From assembly GCF_041260665.1 (NCBI RefSeq), contig NZ_JBGCCT010000021.1:62001-126000 (forward strand): 64,000 nt of DNA. The letters are read 5' to 3'. Shown here piece after piece: positions 44,539-53,096 of the stretch. A program made the position numbers and the translations under genes. Under the pieces are notes generated by a model, which ran no database searches, was not told the DNA's origin, and was given only the letters and a program-made list of their open reading frames with translations. Each line of letters begins with the position of its first letter. The stretch's first letter is position 1. Origin of the DNA: Catenulispora sp. GP43 (GTDB lineage Bacteria > Actinomycetota > Actinomycetes > Streptomycetales > Catenulisporaceae).

Positions 44539-47500
44539 TTACGGCTTGGCCGCCAGCGCCTGGTCCACGCTCGGCCCCGGCGTCCCCAGGCCGGTCACCG
44601 TGTCATACCCGGCGCGCGCCGAGCATTGCGTCGCCGGGCACGCGCCGTTGCTCCCGGAGGTGACGTCGACGAGTGCGGATCCGAGCCCGTAGACGTCCCG
44701 GAACACCGAACCGTCGGCCGAGGCCAGGTGCGCCTTGCCGAGCGCGGCCCGCCCCTGGTCCGTGGCGGCCAGGATCGCCGACCAGATCGGTGCCGACAGG
44801 CTGGTCCCGCCGACTTCGGCCCAGCCGGAACGGCTTTGCGTCACGTCCGTGTAGTAGACGGCGACGCCGGTCTGCGGGTCGGCGACGGCCGAGACGTCCG
44901 GGGTCCCGCGGTGCGGGTCGGGGTTCACGCCGTCCTGGTACGCCGGCCGCTTCTCGAAGAAGGACAGGCCGCCGCCGGTGCCGCGCCATGCGGTCTGGCT
45001 CACGGTGTCGCCCGCGGCGTTCAGCTTCAGCGTGGTGCCGCCGATGGAGAGCACGTTCGGCGAGGTGGCGCTGTAGCCGTCCGGGTTGCCGCTGTCGCCG
45101 GCCGATTCCACGCAGACGGTGTCGGTGTACAGGCACCTTCCGTCGTAGAAGGACTCGCCGGAGAACTCGCGGTTCAGGCCGTAGCTCATCGACACCGCCG
45201 CCGGACGCAGCGCCGCCGCGGCGTCCACGGCCTCGTTCAGGTGCTGCATCGTCGGATCCTGCGCCTCGACGAGCACGATCTTCGCGTGCGGGGCGACGGC
45301 GTGCACCCACTCGACGTCCAGCGCGGCCTCGCCGTCCCAGCCGCCGCCGTCGACGGTGGTGCCGGGCATGGTGTGCACGGAGAAGTCGAAACAGTCGGTG
45401 CCGGCCGCGACGCTGTCGCACGACGGCGGCAGGCCGAACTGCTTGCTGAAGGTGTTCAGGTCGCTCGGGAGCGCCGAGTGGTGGTAGGCGTCCACGATCG
45501 CCACGGTCTGGCCGGTGCCGTCGCCCTTCAGCGCCAGGTTGTGCTGGATCTGGGCCGGGGTGTAGCCGCGGAGCGTGGGAGCCGCCGCCGGGATCACCGA
45601 GTCCGGGGTGAGGCTGCCGCCGGTCGGATCCTGCACCGGGGTGGTCGGGGGTGCGGTCGGCGGCGCGGTCGGCGCGGCGGCCTTCAGCTGCGCCTTGGGG
45701 GCGCTCTTCGCGGCCGCACCAGGGGTCAGCGTCCCGGTCAGGGTCGAGACCGTGAGGCCGTGCATGCTGGTGTCGCTGTCGAAGTAGAACGACCCCATCC
45801 ACTCCGAGCCGATGCCCCATTCACGGATGTCCTGCTGGAGGCCCAGAATCTGCGAGCCGTCGATGACGAGCTGGTATCCGTCGTCGAGGGGCCCGGTGTG
45901 CGCGACGTCGTACGGGTAGTCGTTGTTCCCGTCGAACTGTGCCGGGTCATAGGCCTGCACGCCATACGGCGAGTCCAGCAACACCGTCGAGCCGCCGGTC
46001 GAGGTCCCGAAGCCGCCGGAGTAGGTGTCGGAGTACATGCCGGTGTCGGCCCACGTCTCGCCGTCCGGCATCAGACGGCTGATCTGCGCGAAGTGGTACC
46101 AGGCCAGACCGAGCTTCGGATCGGCGCTGAAGCCGATGTGGGTGGTGGTGCCGCCGGCGGTGTGCGAGGTGAGGACGGCGCCGGTCCTGCTGTCGCGGAC
46201 CTCGACGAGCATGGTACCCGCGACGCTGTTGGGCTCCGTGGCGCCCCAGGCAAGGGCGACGCCGTGGCCGCCGGCGCCGGGAATGTCGGCGCTCGCATAG
46301 GCGGCTTGCAGGAGGCCCCCGCTGGTCACCGACTGATCAGCGGGCTGATTCCACAGTGTCGCACCGGTCCGCGCATCGACCGCGAGAACGCGGTACTGCG
46401 GCGTCTTGTCGCCCGCGGCTGTGCTGTACTCGGCGATGACGCGGCCGTCGGGGTCCACGGTCGCGTTGCTGAACTTCACCGCGCTGCCGGCCGGCTTGAA
46501 GGTCCACAGCTGCCTGCCGTTCAGGCCGTAAGCGGTGAGCGCGTGGGTCGGGTCGATGATCTCAGTGTTCTGACCGGAGCCGGTGGCGGTCACCGACCAC
46601 GTGTAGCCGCCGGGCACGTCCTTGGCCACCGTGACCTTGCCGGTCGCCACGTCGATCAGGTCCCAGCCGCCGGTCGCGGCGACCAGCACCTGCCTGCCGT
46701 CGTCGACGAGCTCGGCATGGTGCACGGCGCCCCGGACGGCCGCGGTCCACAGCACCCTCGGCTCGCCGTTGGGCTGCGGGTGGCCGTCGAGCAGGAACAC
46801 GCCGCGGCTCTGGCCGGCGCCGACGATGTTCTTGACGCCGTCCTTCGCCGTGGTCGCGCCGGGCACGAGGACGCCGGCGTAGAGGTCACCGAGCTGCGGC
46901 TGCACGGCCACCGGGGCGCCGTTGGAGATCTTGTAGGCGTAAGCGGTCTGATCGGCGGCCACCGACAGGATCCGGTCCCCCCACTGCGCGGGCTCCAGGC
47001 CGGTGCCGACCGCTCCGGACCGGCGCCAGCGGAGCTTGCCGGTACGGGCGTCGAAGGACATGATCTGCGTGCCCTCGGGGCCGTTCGGGACGGCCTCGGT
47101 CGGGTTCTGCGGGTCCTGGGTGGTGACCACGACGCTCGCCCTGTCGGCGTCGGGCAGCATCATGCCGCCGACGACCGGCGCGTCGCCGGCGAAGGCGGCC
47201 GGGATCGGTGTGGTCCACAGGTTCTTGCCGTGCGCGTCGAAGGACAGGACCGACGAGCCGACCGGGAGCGCCTGGTCGCCGGACAGGTCCAGGGTCAGCT
47301 CGGTGGCCTCGTACGCGGGGTTCTTCCCGCTGCCGGGGCCGGAGTCGGCGACGCGCAGCGAGGTGACGAACGTGCCGGCACGGTTCGCGAGCACCTGCCG
47401 GCCGCCGGTCCGCGGGTCGATCGCGGTGAGCTGCCAGCTGACCGCGTCCTCGGGGTCGTTCTCCTCGGCGACGACGAGCCGGTGCCGGCCGGGATCGTCA

Positions 47501-48600
47501 CGGATGATGCGCGGGTAGCCCGGCGTCGGGACGTCCAGCTTCAGCTTGCCGGTGGCGGCGTCGAGCAGGATCACGTGGCCGTCGGCGGGACGCGGGGTGC
47601 CCAGGCCCATGGGGGTGTCGCTCCACCCGGTCGCGATGCCCTCGGCGGTCTGGGTGATGGTGGCCAGGGCGGCGAAGGGGACCTGCGTGCTGTAGGTCCA
47701 GGCGGTCGTGCCGGTCACCGCGCCGCCGGACCGGCGGAACCTCACCAGCGCGACGCTCGTCCGGCTGTCCCCGGACAGCGGCGCCTGCTCGACGCTCCAC
47801 ATCGGCCCGCTGACGTCGCCGACGATCAGGCCGCCGGCGCCGGCCGCGAGGCGGTTGACGTAGCCGGGATACACCTGGTGCCACAAGGTCTTCCCGGTGC
47901 GGCCGTCGATGACGGTGACGAAGGACGCGAAGTGCGTGAGCGGCGAGTCCGGCACGGTGAACGGGAAGCCCGCACTGGCGCCCAGCGTGTAGGCGACGGC
48001 GATGTCGTGCCCTGATCCACCGCCGAAGTCGCCGATCGCGAACGTCTGGTCGGAGCTGACGCCGGTGCCGGATATGGGGTCGTAGCCCGCGAACATGTCC
48101 AGCGGCGGCGGCTCGGGAAGGTAGGGCACGGTGCCCTTGAGGCCCCAGTCCGCAGCCAGGCCCTGCTCGGTCTTGGTCCAGACCGGCCGGCCGTCCCGCC
48201 CGACCCGCGCGACCTGGCCGGAGGTGTCGACGTGGAACCAGTCGTCGCTGCCGGGCACGGCCGCGGTGAGACCGAGGCCGCGCGCGGTCTCGATCTGCTG
48301 GTCGGAGGTGAGGGAGAGCCCTGACGCCGAGGTCTGTCCGGTGGCCGGATCGCTTTGCGCGGTAGAGGAAGCCGGGCCGGCTCCGGCCGCCGCGGCCTGC
48401 GCCGTCCCGACGCGCTGGGCGGCGGTGCCGCCGGTGCCGACGCCGACGGTGTACTTCGCGGACAGGCTCCGCACCTGATCCGCGGTCAGGCGCACGGCGG
48501 CGGACACGTCGGCCGCGGAAGCCACACCGGCGGCCGAGCCGAAGACCGCCACGGCCACGGTCGCCGCCACCCAGGGACGGCGTAGAGGTATCGCAGGCAA
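44539..48600 (-). CDS. Giant secreted beta-propeller/sedolisin (S53) peptidase
   Basis: A 1353-residue secreted protein. A signal peptide (residues 1-29, ending VASA) is followed by a long PQQ-like beta-propeller region (about 130-960) with repeated blades such as DAATGKLKLD, DARTGKLRWRR, DVATGKVTV and DARTGATLWN. A Pro/Ala linker leads to a C-terminal S53 sedolisin domain (about 1010-1353). The catalytic set is Glu1091 and Asp1095 (DGEAALDVEW), Asp1169 (SAGDSG) and Ser1267 (GGTSLSAP). Sedolisins are acid serine peptidases, usually with an N-terminal prodomain; here the propeller occupies that place. The start is a TTG at 48600 with GGGAG upstream. It is divergent from a LuxR-type regulator. 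Confidence 0.92.
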   Translation of the reverse strand: MPAIPLRRPWVAATVAVAVFGSAAGVASAADVSAAVRLTADQVRSLSAKYTVGVGTGGTAAQRVGTAQAAAAGAGPASSTAQSDPATGQTSASGLSLTSDQQIETARGLGLTAAVPGSDDWFHVDTSGQVARVGRDGRPVWTKTEQGLAADWGLKGTVPYLPEPPPLDMFAGYDPISGTGVSSDQTFAIGDFGGGSGHDIAVAYTLGASAGFPFTVPDSPLTHFASFVTVIDGRTGKTLWHQVYPGYVNRLAAGAGGLIVGDVSGPMWSVEQAPLSGDSRTSVALVRFRRSGGAVTGTTAWTYSTQVPFAALATITQTAEGIATGWSDTPMGLGTPRPADGHVILLDAATGKLKLDVPTPGYPRIIRDDPGRHRLVVAEENDPEDAVSWQLTAIDPRTGGRQVLANRAGTFVTSLRVADSGPGSGKNPAYEATELTLDLSGDQALPVGSSVLSFDAHGKNLWTTPIPAAFAGDAPVVGGMMLPDADRASVVVTTQDPQNPTEAVPNGPEGTQIMSFDARTGKLRWRRSGAVGTGLEPAQWGDRILSVAADQTAYAYKISNGAPVAVQPQLGDLYAGVLVPGATTAKDGVKNIVGAGQSRGVFLLDGHPQPNGEPRVLWTAAVRGAVHHAELVDDGRQVLVAATGGWDLIDVATGKVTVAKDVPGGYTWSVTATGSGQNTEIIDPTHALTAYGLNGRQLWTFKPAGSAVKFSNATVDPDGRVIAEYSTAAGDKTPQYRVLAVDARTGATLWNQPADQSVTSGGLLQAAYASADIPGAGGHGVALAWGATEPNSVAGTMLVEVRDSRTGAVLTSHTAGGTTTHIGFSADPKLGLAWYHFAQISRLMPDGETWADTGMYSDTYSGGFGTSTGGSTVLLDSPYGVQAYDPAQFDGNNDYPYDVAHTGPLDDGYQLVIDGSQILGLQQDIREWGIGSEWMGSFYFDSDTSMHGLTVSTLTGTLTPGAAAKSAPKAQLKAAAPTAPPTAPPTTPVQDPTGGSLTPDSVIPAAAPTLRGYTPAQIQHNLALKGDGTGQTVAIVDAYHHSALPSDLNTFSKQFGLPPSCDSVAAGTDCFDFSVHTMPGTTVDGGGWDGEAALDVEWVHAVAPHAKIVLVEAQDPTMQHLNEAVDAAAALRPAAVSMSYGLNREFSGESFYDGRCLYTDTVCVESAGDSGNPDGYSATSPNVLSIGGTTLKLNAAGDTVSQTAWRGTGGGLSFFEKRPAYQDGVNPDPHRGTPDVSAVADPQTGVAVYYTDVTQSRSGWAEVGGTSLSAPIWSAILAATDQGRAALGKAHLASADGSVFRDVYGLGSALVDVTSGSNGACPATQCSARAGYDTVTGLGTPGPSVDQALAAKP

Positions 48601-48704
48601 GGATGATCTCCCGACATCACAGAGCGCTGATGGAAACCGCCTCCGACCCGGCCGAAAGCCGGAAGCGGTGACTGGGATGCTGGCAGCGTCACCGGGCGGC
48701 GCGG

Positions 48705-48732
48705 AAGCGCTTTCCCTGACCGTTACCGGTCA
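48705..48732. promoter_or_regulatory. Palindromic sites in the S53/LuxR divergent promoter
   Basis: AAGCGCTT (48705-48712, within GGAAGCGCTTTCC) resembles LacI-type operators. TGACCG-TTAC-CGGTCA (48717-48732) is a perfect 6-base inverted repeat. Either may control one or both of the divergent genes; no binding protein can be named from sequence. Confidence 0.4.
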
Positions 48733-48798
48733 CCCGCCGGTTCCGGACGGACGGCGCTATAGTGTGGCCGCTTCTTGATCACAGGGAGGGATTTCGGG

Positions 48799-48870
48799 GT
48801 GAGCCACAGCAGCCGCAGTCACGTTCACAGCCACAGTCACAGTCACAGTCACCGCCACAGGCCATGCTGA
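48799..48870 (+). CDS. Putative His/Ser-rich leader peptide
   Basis: A 23-codon reading frame from GTG at 48799 to TGA at 48870 encodes VSHSSRSHVHSHSHSHSHRH and three further residues; 8 of 23 residues are His. It has a strong ribosome binding site (AGGGAGGG, 8 bases upstream), much better than that of the regulator gene behind it, and its stop overlaps the regulator's ATG (ATGCTGA). The pattern suggests a leader whose translation couples to, or senses His-tRNA for, the regulator. It may also be an accident of CACAGT hexamer repeats. Confidence 0.4.
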   Translation: MSHSSRSHVHSHSHSHSHRHRPC

Positions 48871-49826
48871 CCCCGGCCGGCTTGTCAGCCTTCGACGAAA
48901 CCCTCCTGCGCTGTCTCCTCACCGCCGGCGACCCGCACACCCCCGCCACCCTCGCCGAGGAGCTCGGCGCACCGGCCGAGCAGGTCCGGCGCAGCGTCCG
49001 GCGCCTGGTCGAGCTCGGGCTCGCGGTGCGCGACGGCGCGGCCGTGCTGCCCGTCGACCCGCGCGTCGCGCTCACCGGGCTGCTGCGGGAGCGGCGCACC
49101 GAGCTGGACCGGCTGACCCAGACCATCGACGAGCTCTCGGCCAGCTTCCACGACCGGGCCGTACGCACCGGGGCGACGCGGCCCGTCGAGGCGATCGTCG
49201 GACGCTCGGCCATCGCGGCCCGGTTCCACGACCTGGTGGCGCGCGCCGACCACGAGATCCTCGCCTTCGACACGCCGCCGTACGTCGCCTCGAACTACGG
49301 CGACTCCGAGGCCGAGACCGGGGCGCTGGCGCGCGGGGTCGCCGTGCGCGCCGTCTACGCCACCGAGGTGCTCGACCACCCCGCGCGCACCAACCGGGTA
49401 CGGGCCCTGGTACAGCTCGGCGAGCAGGCGCGGGTGGCGCCGTCGCTGCCGACCAAGCTGGTCATCGCCGATCGGCGCGAGGCCATCTTGCCGCTGTCGG
49501 AGCCGGGGGCCGGGGACGCCGCCTCGCGCTGCGCCGTCGTGCACGCCTCCGGGCTCTGCGAGGCGCTGATCGCGCTGTTCGAGGCGGTGTGGACGCAGGC
49601 CGTGCCGCTGTTCGCCCCGCGCGCCGCCACCAATCCGGACCTGCTCGCCGAGGACCACGCGATCCTGCAGTGCCTGGATGCCGGGATGAAGGACGACGTC
49701 ATCGCCCGCCAGCTCGGCATCAGCGAGCGCACGGTGCGGCGCCGCGTCGCGGACCTGGCGGCCCGGCTGGGCGCCGCGTCCCGCTTCCAGATCGGCGCCC
49801 AGGCGGCGCGGCGGGGCTGGGTGTGA
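48864..49826 (+). CDS. HTH regulator: TrmB-like N-terminus and LuxR-type C-terminal domain
   Basis: A 320-residue regulator. The N-terminal wHTH (about 5-55: FDETLLRCLLTAGDPHTPATLAEELGAPAEQVRRSVRRLVELGLAV) is TrmB/MarR-like. A middle domain (about 95-230) is like those of actinobacterial TrmB-LuxR hybrid regulators with a phospholipase D-like fold. The C-terminus is a LuxR HTH (ILQCLDAGMKDDVIARQLGISERTVRRRVADLAARLGA). The ATG at 48864 lies at the end of a His-rich leader frame; its own ribosome binding site is weak (CACAGG), consistent with coupling. Its target is unknown; the divergent S53 gene is the first candidate. Confidence 0.88.
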   Translation: MLTPAGLSAFDETLLRCLLTAGDPHTPATLAEELGAPAEQVRRSVRRLVELGLAVRDGAAVLPVDPRVALTGLLRERRTELDRLTQTIDELSASFHDRAVRTGATRPVEAIVGRSAIAARFHDLVARADHEILAFDTPPYVASNYGDSEAETGALARGVAVRAVYATEVLDHPARTNRVRALVQLGEQARVAPSLPTKLVIADRREAILPLSEPGAGDAASRCAVVHASGLCEALIALFEAVWTQAVPLFAPRAATNPDLLAEDHAILQCLDAGMKDDVIARQLGISERTVRRRVADLAARLGAASRFQIGAQAARRGWV

Positions 49827-49839
49827 GTTACTGACCGCA

Positions 49840-50247
49840 TGGACATCGCGCAGCTCACCGCCGAAGTCGATGCCCTGATGCCCGGCGTCGCCGCCGATCT
49901 CGAACGGCTGGCCGCCAGCTGTGGAGCGGGCCGGCGGTCACCGTCGTCGGGCTGGACGCGCCGGCGGTCGACACCGCGGCGCTGGCGGTCGTGCCGTATG
50001 CCAGGGCCCTGATCAACCTGCGCATCCACCCCGGGCAGGACCCGAAGGCGGCGCGATCCCGTTGGTCAACGGGCTCGCGAAGGCCGTCCCGGATGCCGAG
50101 ATCCTGCTGTTCGGAGCTGAGGACGCGGCCTGCCGGCTGCCCGGGCCCAACGAGCGGGTTCTGGTCTCTGAGCTGCGGAACTCCGTGCTCGCCGAGGCCT
50201 CTTTCTTCGTGGCGTATGCGGACGAATATGCCAAGATTTCTTCATGA
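49840..50247 (+). pseudogene. Decayed M20-family dipeptidase (two internal deletions, frameshifts)
   Basis: Pieces of an M20 peptidase are found in different frames. From ATG at 49840: MDIAQLTAEVDALMPGVAAD, the usual N-terminus. After about codon 27 the sequence jumps, in another frame, to LWSGPAVTVVGLDAPAV and VVPYARALINLRIHPGQDP, normally far downstream. A second jump near 50052 leads to GGAIPLVNGLAKAVPDAEIL and the C-terminal LVSELRNSVLAEASFF, ending at TGA 50245-50247. All metal-binding residues of the catalytic domain before the second jump are gone. An intact M20 dipeptidase is about 440 residues, so roughly two thirds is missing. The last frame's stop overlaps the next gene's ATG. Confidence 0.82.
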
Positions 50248-51149
50248 CCTTCACCGCGGTGGATCACATTGCGACGCCTGTACTCGACATCGCCTATGAG
50301 CACGCCGGAGATCCCTCGGGAATTCCCGTCGTCCTGCTCCACGGCTTCCCCTACGACGTCCGCGCATATGACGAAGTCGCCGCGGAATTGGTGGGACAAG
50401 GCGATTACTCGGTATACGCGCCGTATCTGAGGGGCTTCGGAAGGACGCGCTTCCTATCCGAGACCGATCTGCGCTCCGGACAGCAGGGCGCCATCGGCCA
50501 GGACCTGCTGGACTTCATCGATGCGCTGGGGCTGGACCGGCCGATCGTCGGCGGCTACGACTGGGGCGGCCGGGCGGCGTGCATCGTCTCGGCGCTGTGG
50601 CCGGAGCGGGTGCGCGGGCTGGTCACGGTCGACGGGTTCAACATCCAGGACATCGCGCACTCCGGTGAGCCGTCGAAGCCGGAGTGGGAGGCGACGTACT
50701 GGTACCAGTACTACTTCCACAGCGAGCGCGGGCGGCGCGGGCTCGAGCGGAACCGCGAGGAGCTGTGCGAGCTGCTGTGGCGGACGTGGTCGCCGACGTG
50801 GACGGCGGCCTCGGCCGAGTTCGCGGCGAGTGCGCCGAGCCTGCACAACCCGGACTTCGTGTCGGTGGTCGTTCATTCCTACCGGCACCGGTTCGGTCTG
50901 GCCGAGGGTGATCCGCGATACCAGGCGATCGAGGAACGGCTCGCTTTCGGGACCGAGATCGGGGTGCCGACGGTGGTGCTGGAGAGCGGGGCGGACGGCG
51001 TCGGCGGGCCGGGGTTCGCCGAGTCCGGGGACCGGGAGTCGTTCACCGGGCGGTTCGAGTACCGGAAGGTGGACGGCGTCGGGCACAACCTGCCGCAGGA
51101 GGCGCCGGGGGCGTTCGCCGAGGCGGTTCATCTGCTGGGCGCGGAGTAG
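50244..51149 (+). CDS. Epoxide hydrolase-like alpha/beta hydrolase
   Basis: A 301-residue alpha/beta hydrolase. The oxyanion motif VVLLHGFPYDVRAYD is followed by the nucleophile elbow GGYDWGGR, in which the nucleophile is Asp as in epoxide hydrolases and haloalkane dehalogenases. The catalytic His is in VDGVGHNLPQEAP. No signal peptide is present. Its ATG overlaps the last stop of the decayed M20 peptidase gene (ATGA), a relic of translational coupling; it must now be translated from its own signals. Confidence 0.88.
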   Translation: MTFTAVDHIATPVLDIAYEHAGDPSGIPVVLLHGFPYDVRAYDEVAAELVGQGDYSVYAPYLRGFGRTRFLSETDLRSGQQGAIGQDLLDFIDALGLDRPIVGGYDWGGRAACIVSALWPERVRGLVTVDGFNIQDIAHSGEPSKPEWEATYWYQYYFHSERGRRGLERNREELCELLWRTWSPTWTAASAEFAASAPSLHNPDFVSVVVHSYRHRFGLAEGDPRYQAIEERLAFGTEIGVPTVVLESGADGVGGPGFAESGDRESFTGRFEYRKVDGVGHNLPQEAPGAFAEAVHLLGAE

Positions 51150-51222
51150 CACTCATCACGACTCGGCGTCGAGTCGTGGACGTCATGGATAAGGCGGACC
51201 ATCGCCTATTACCATCGGCAAT

Positions 51223-52218
51223 GTGACCAGCACCGCTTCCGTCAACCGCACCACCGCCGGTGTTTTGTTCGGCGTGACCTCCTCGGTGGCCTTCGGGGCC
51301 GGCGGCCCGTTCGCCAAGGCCCTGATCGCCGCCGGGTTCAGTCCGCTGCAGGCGGTGTGGCTGCGCCTGGTCGGGACGGTCGTGGTGCTGGTGGCGCTGT
51401 GCCTGGTGCTGCGGCGGCCGGGGCAGCTGGCGACGATGGGCCGGCACAAGTGGCCGATCGTGGCGTACGGGCTGGTCGCGGTCGCGGCCTGCCAGGTGCT
51501 GTACTTCGTGGCGGCCTCGCGGCTGCCGATCGGGATCGCGATCCTGCTGGAGTTCACCGGGCCGGTGTTGGTCGTCGGCTGGGAGAAGCTGGTGCGGCAC
51601 GCGCACGTGTCGCGGGAGTCCGCGATCGGCGTCGCGGTGGCGATGGCCGGGCTGGCGGTCGTGGTGCAGATCTGGTCCGGCGTGCACCTGGACGCGGTCG
51701 GCCTGGCAGCGGGCCTGGGCGCCGGTGCCGGCAACGCGACGTACTTCCTGCTGATCGACCGCCTCGCCGGCGCGGTCGACCCGCTGACGCTCACCACCGG
51801 CGGCATGACCGTCGGCATGGCGGTGCTGACGCCGCTGGCCGGGCCGTGGGCCGCGCCCTGGCACATCCTGGGGTCCTCGGTGGCGCTGGGCTCGCACCAT
51901 CTGCCGGGCTGGACACTGGCCGCGTTCATCGTGCTGATCAGCACAATCTTGTCGTACCTCACCGGCGCCGCGGCGGTCCAACGGCTGAACGCCCCGGTCG
52001 CGGCCGGCCTGGCGTACGTCGAACCGGCCTCGGCGACCATCATCGCCTGGATCATCCTCGGCGAGCGCCTGACGCCCACGCAGATCGCCGGCGGCGCCAT
52101 CGTGCTGGCCGGAGCGTTCCTGGCCCAGCGCGGAATCGGGCACACCACCGTTACCGAAGCGGATTCCGCCCGGTCTATCCTGGGAACCACGGTCACCACG
52201 GAAGCGTTGATCCCATGA
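51223..52218 (+). CDS. EamA/DMT-family transporter
   Basis: A 331-residue membrane protein with ten predicted helices in two EamA repeats. Typical segments are AFGAGGPFAKALIAAGFSPLQ, ASRLPIGIAILLEFTGPVLV and, in the second repeat, VEPASATIIAWIILGERLTPTQIAGG. Members export metabolites such as amino acids; the substrate is unknown. The GTG at 51223 is used because no upstream in-frame start fits. Confidence 0.92.
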   Translation: MTSTASVNRTTAGVLFGVTSSVAFGAGGPFAKALIAAGFSPLQAVWLRLVGTVVVLVALCLVLRRPGQLATMGRHKWPIVAYGLVAVAACQVLYFVAASRLPIGIAILLEFTGPVLVVGWEKLVRHAHVSRESAIGVAVAMAGLAVVVQIWSGVHLDAVGLAAGLGAGAGNATYFLLIDRLAGAVDPLTLTTGGMTVGMAVLTPLAGPWAAPWHILGSSVALGSHHLPGWTLAAFIVLISTILSYLTGAAAVQRLNAPVAAGLAYVEPASATIIAWIILGERLTPTQIAGGAIVLAGAFLAQRGIGHTTVTEADSARSILGTTVTTEALIP

Positions 52219-52255
52219 ACCAACGCGCGTGTATCGAAGGGGGCGGGGTGCGTCC

Positions 52256-52999
52256 ATGAGCGGCGTCATGAAGCGGATGAAGCTGGTCGTCGAGGCCAAG
52301 GCCAACGCGGCCCTCGAACGCCGCGAGAATCCGGTCGAACAGCTCGACTTGTCCTACGAGAAGCAGCTGGAGCTGCTGCAGAAGGTGCGCCGCGGCGTCG
52401 CGGAGGTGGCGACCAGCCGCAAGCGCCTGGAGATCCAGCTCAAGCAGCTCCAAGCCGACTACGACAAGCGCGGCGAGCAGGCCAAGCGCGCCCTGGAAGT
52501 GGGCCGCGAGGACCTCGCCCGCGAAGCCCTGGTCCGCCGCGGCCCGGTCCAGCAGCAGATCGAGGACATGACGCAGCAGTACAACGCGCTGCAGGCGGAA
52601 GAAGAGAAGCTGGTCCGCGCCTCCCAGAGCCTCCAGCAGAAGGTCGACGCCTTCCGCACCAAGAAGGAGACCATCAAGGCCACCTACGCCGCGGCACAGG
52701 CGTCCACCCAGATCGGCGAGGCCTTCAGCGGCATCTCCGAGGAGATGGGCGACGTCAACATGGCCATCGAGCGCGCCGAGAACAAGACGGCGCAGCTCCA
52801 GGCCCGCGGCGCGGCCCTGGACGAACTGGTCGCCTCCGGCGTCCTGGACGACCCCACCGGCTACGGCAAGGACGACATCACGCGCGAGCTCGAGGCCCTC
52901 TCGGCCGGCCCCGGCGTGGAGAACGAGATGGCGCGGCTGCGCAACGAGATCGCCGAGGGCGAGGCCCGCAAGCAGATCGGCCCGGGCGCCGGCGCCTGA
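52256..52999 (+). CDS. PspA/IM30-family membrane stress protein
   Basis: A 247-residue coiled-coil protein of the PspA/IM30 (ESCRT-III-related) family. It shows the N-terminal start MSGVMKRMKLVVEAKANAAL, then NPVEQLDLSYEKQLELLQKVRRGVAEVATSRKRL, and a long coiled coil to about residue 200. PspA binds stressed inner membranes and helps keep the proton gradient. The ATG at 52256 has GGGGTG upstream and gives the conserved N-terminus; an upstream in-frame ATG adds nine unlike residues. A hairpin follows the stop. Confidence 0.92.
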   Translation: MSGVMKRMKLVVEAKANAALERRENPVEQLDLSYEKQLELLQKVRRGVAEVATSRKRLEIQLKQLQADYDKRGEQAKRALEVGREDLAREALVRRGPVQQQIEDMTQQYNALQAEEEKLVRASQSLQQKVDAFRTKKETIKATYAAAQASTQIGEAFSGISEEMGDVNMAIERAENKTAQLQARGAALDELVASGVLDDPTGYGKDDITRELEALSAGPGVENEMARLRNEIAEGEARKQIGPGAGA

Positions 53000-53027
53000 C
53001 AGCCCGGCGCGAGGGAACGCGCGCGCG

Positions 53028-53057
53028 GCGCGGCAGGCCGGGGACGGCTTGCCGCGC
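53028..53057 (+). terminator. Hairpin terminator after the pspA-like gene
   Basis: GCGCGGCAGGCC pairs with GGCTTGCCGCGC (12 pairs, one G-U) around a 6-base loop, 28 bases after the pspA-like stop. Confidence 0.65.
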
Positions 53058-53096
53058 CGTTGGTGTGGGTGGGGACAGCGATCGGGGGGCTTTTCT

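Noticed and set aside
44212-48015. A 1267-codon plus-strand open frame opposite the S53 gene
   Set aside because: It has the Arg/Gly/Val-rich composition of an antisense GC-rich shadow and no recognisable domain.
48810-48855. A possible CRISPR-like or iteron array
   Set aside because: The units are only 6 bases long without spacers, so it is a simple tandem repeat.
48762-48863. An N-terminal extension of the LuxR-type regulator rich in Gln/Ser
   Set aside because: It lacks a ribosome binding site and arises from hexamer repeats; the conserved domain starts at ATG 48864.
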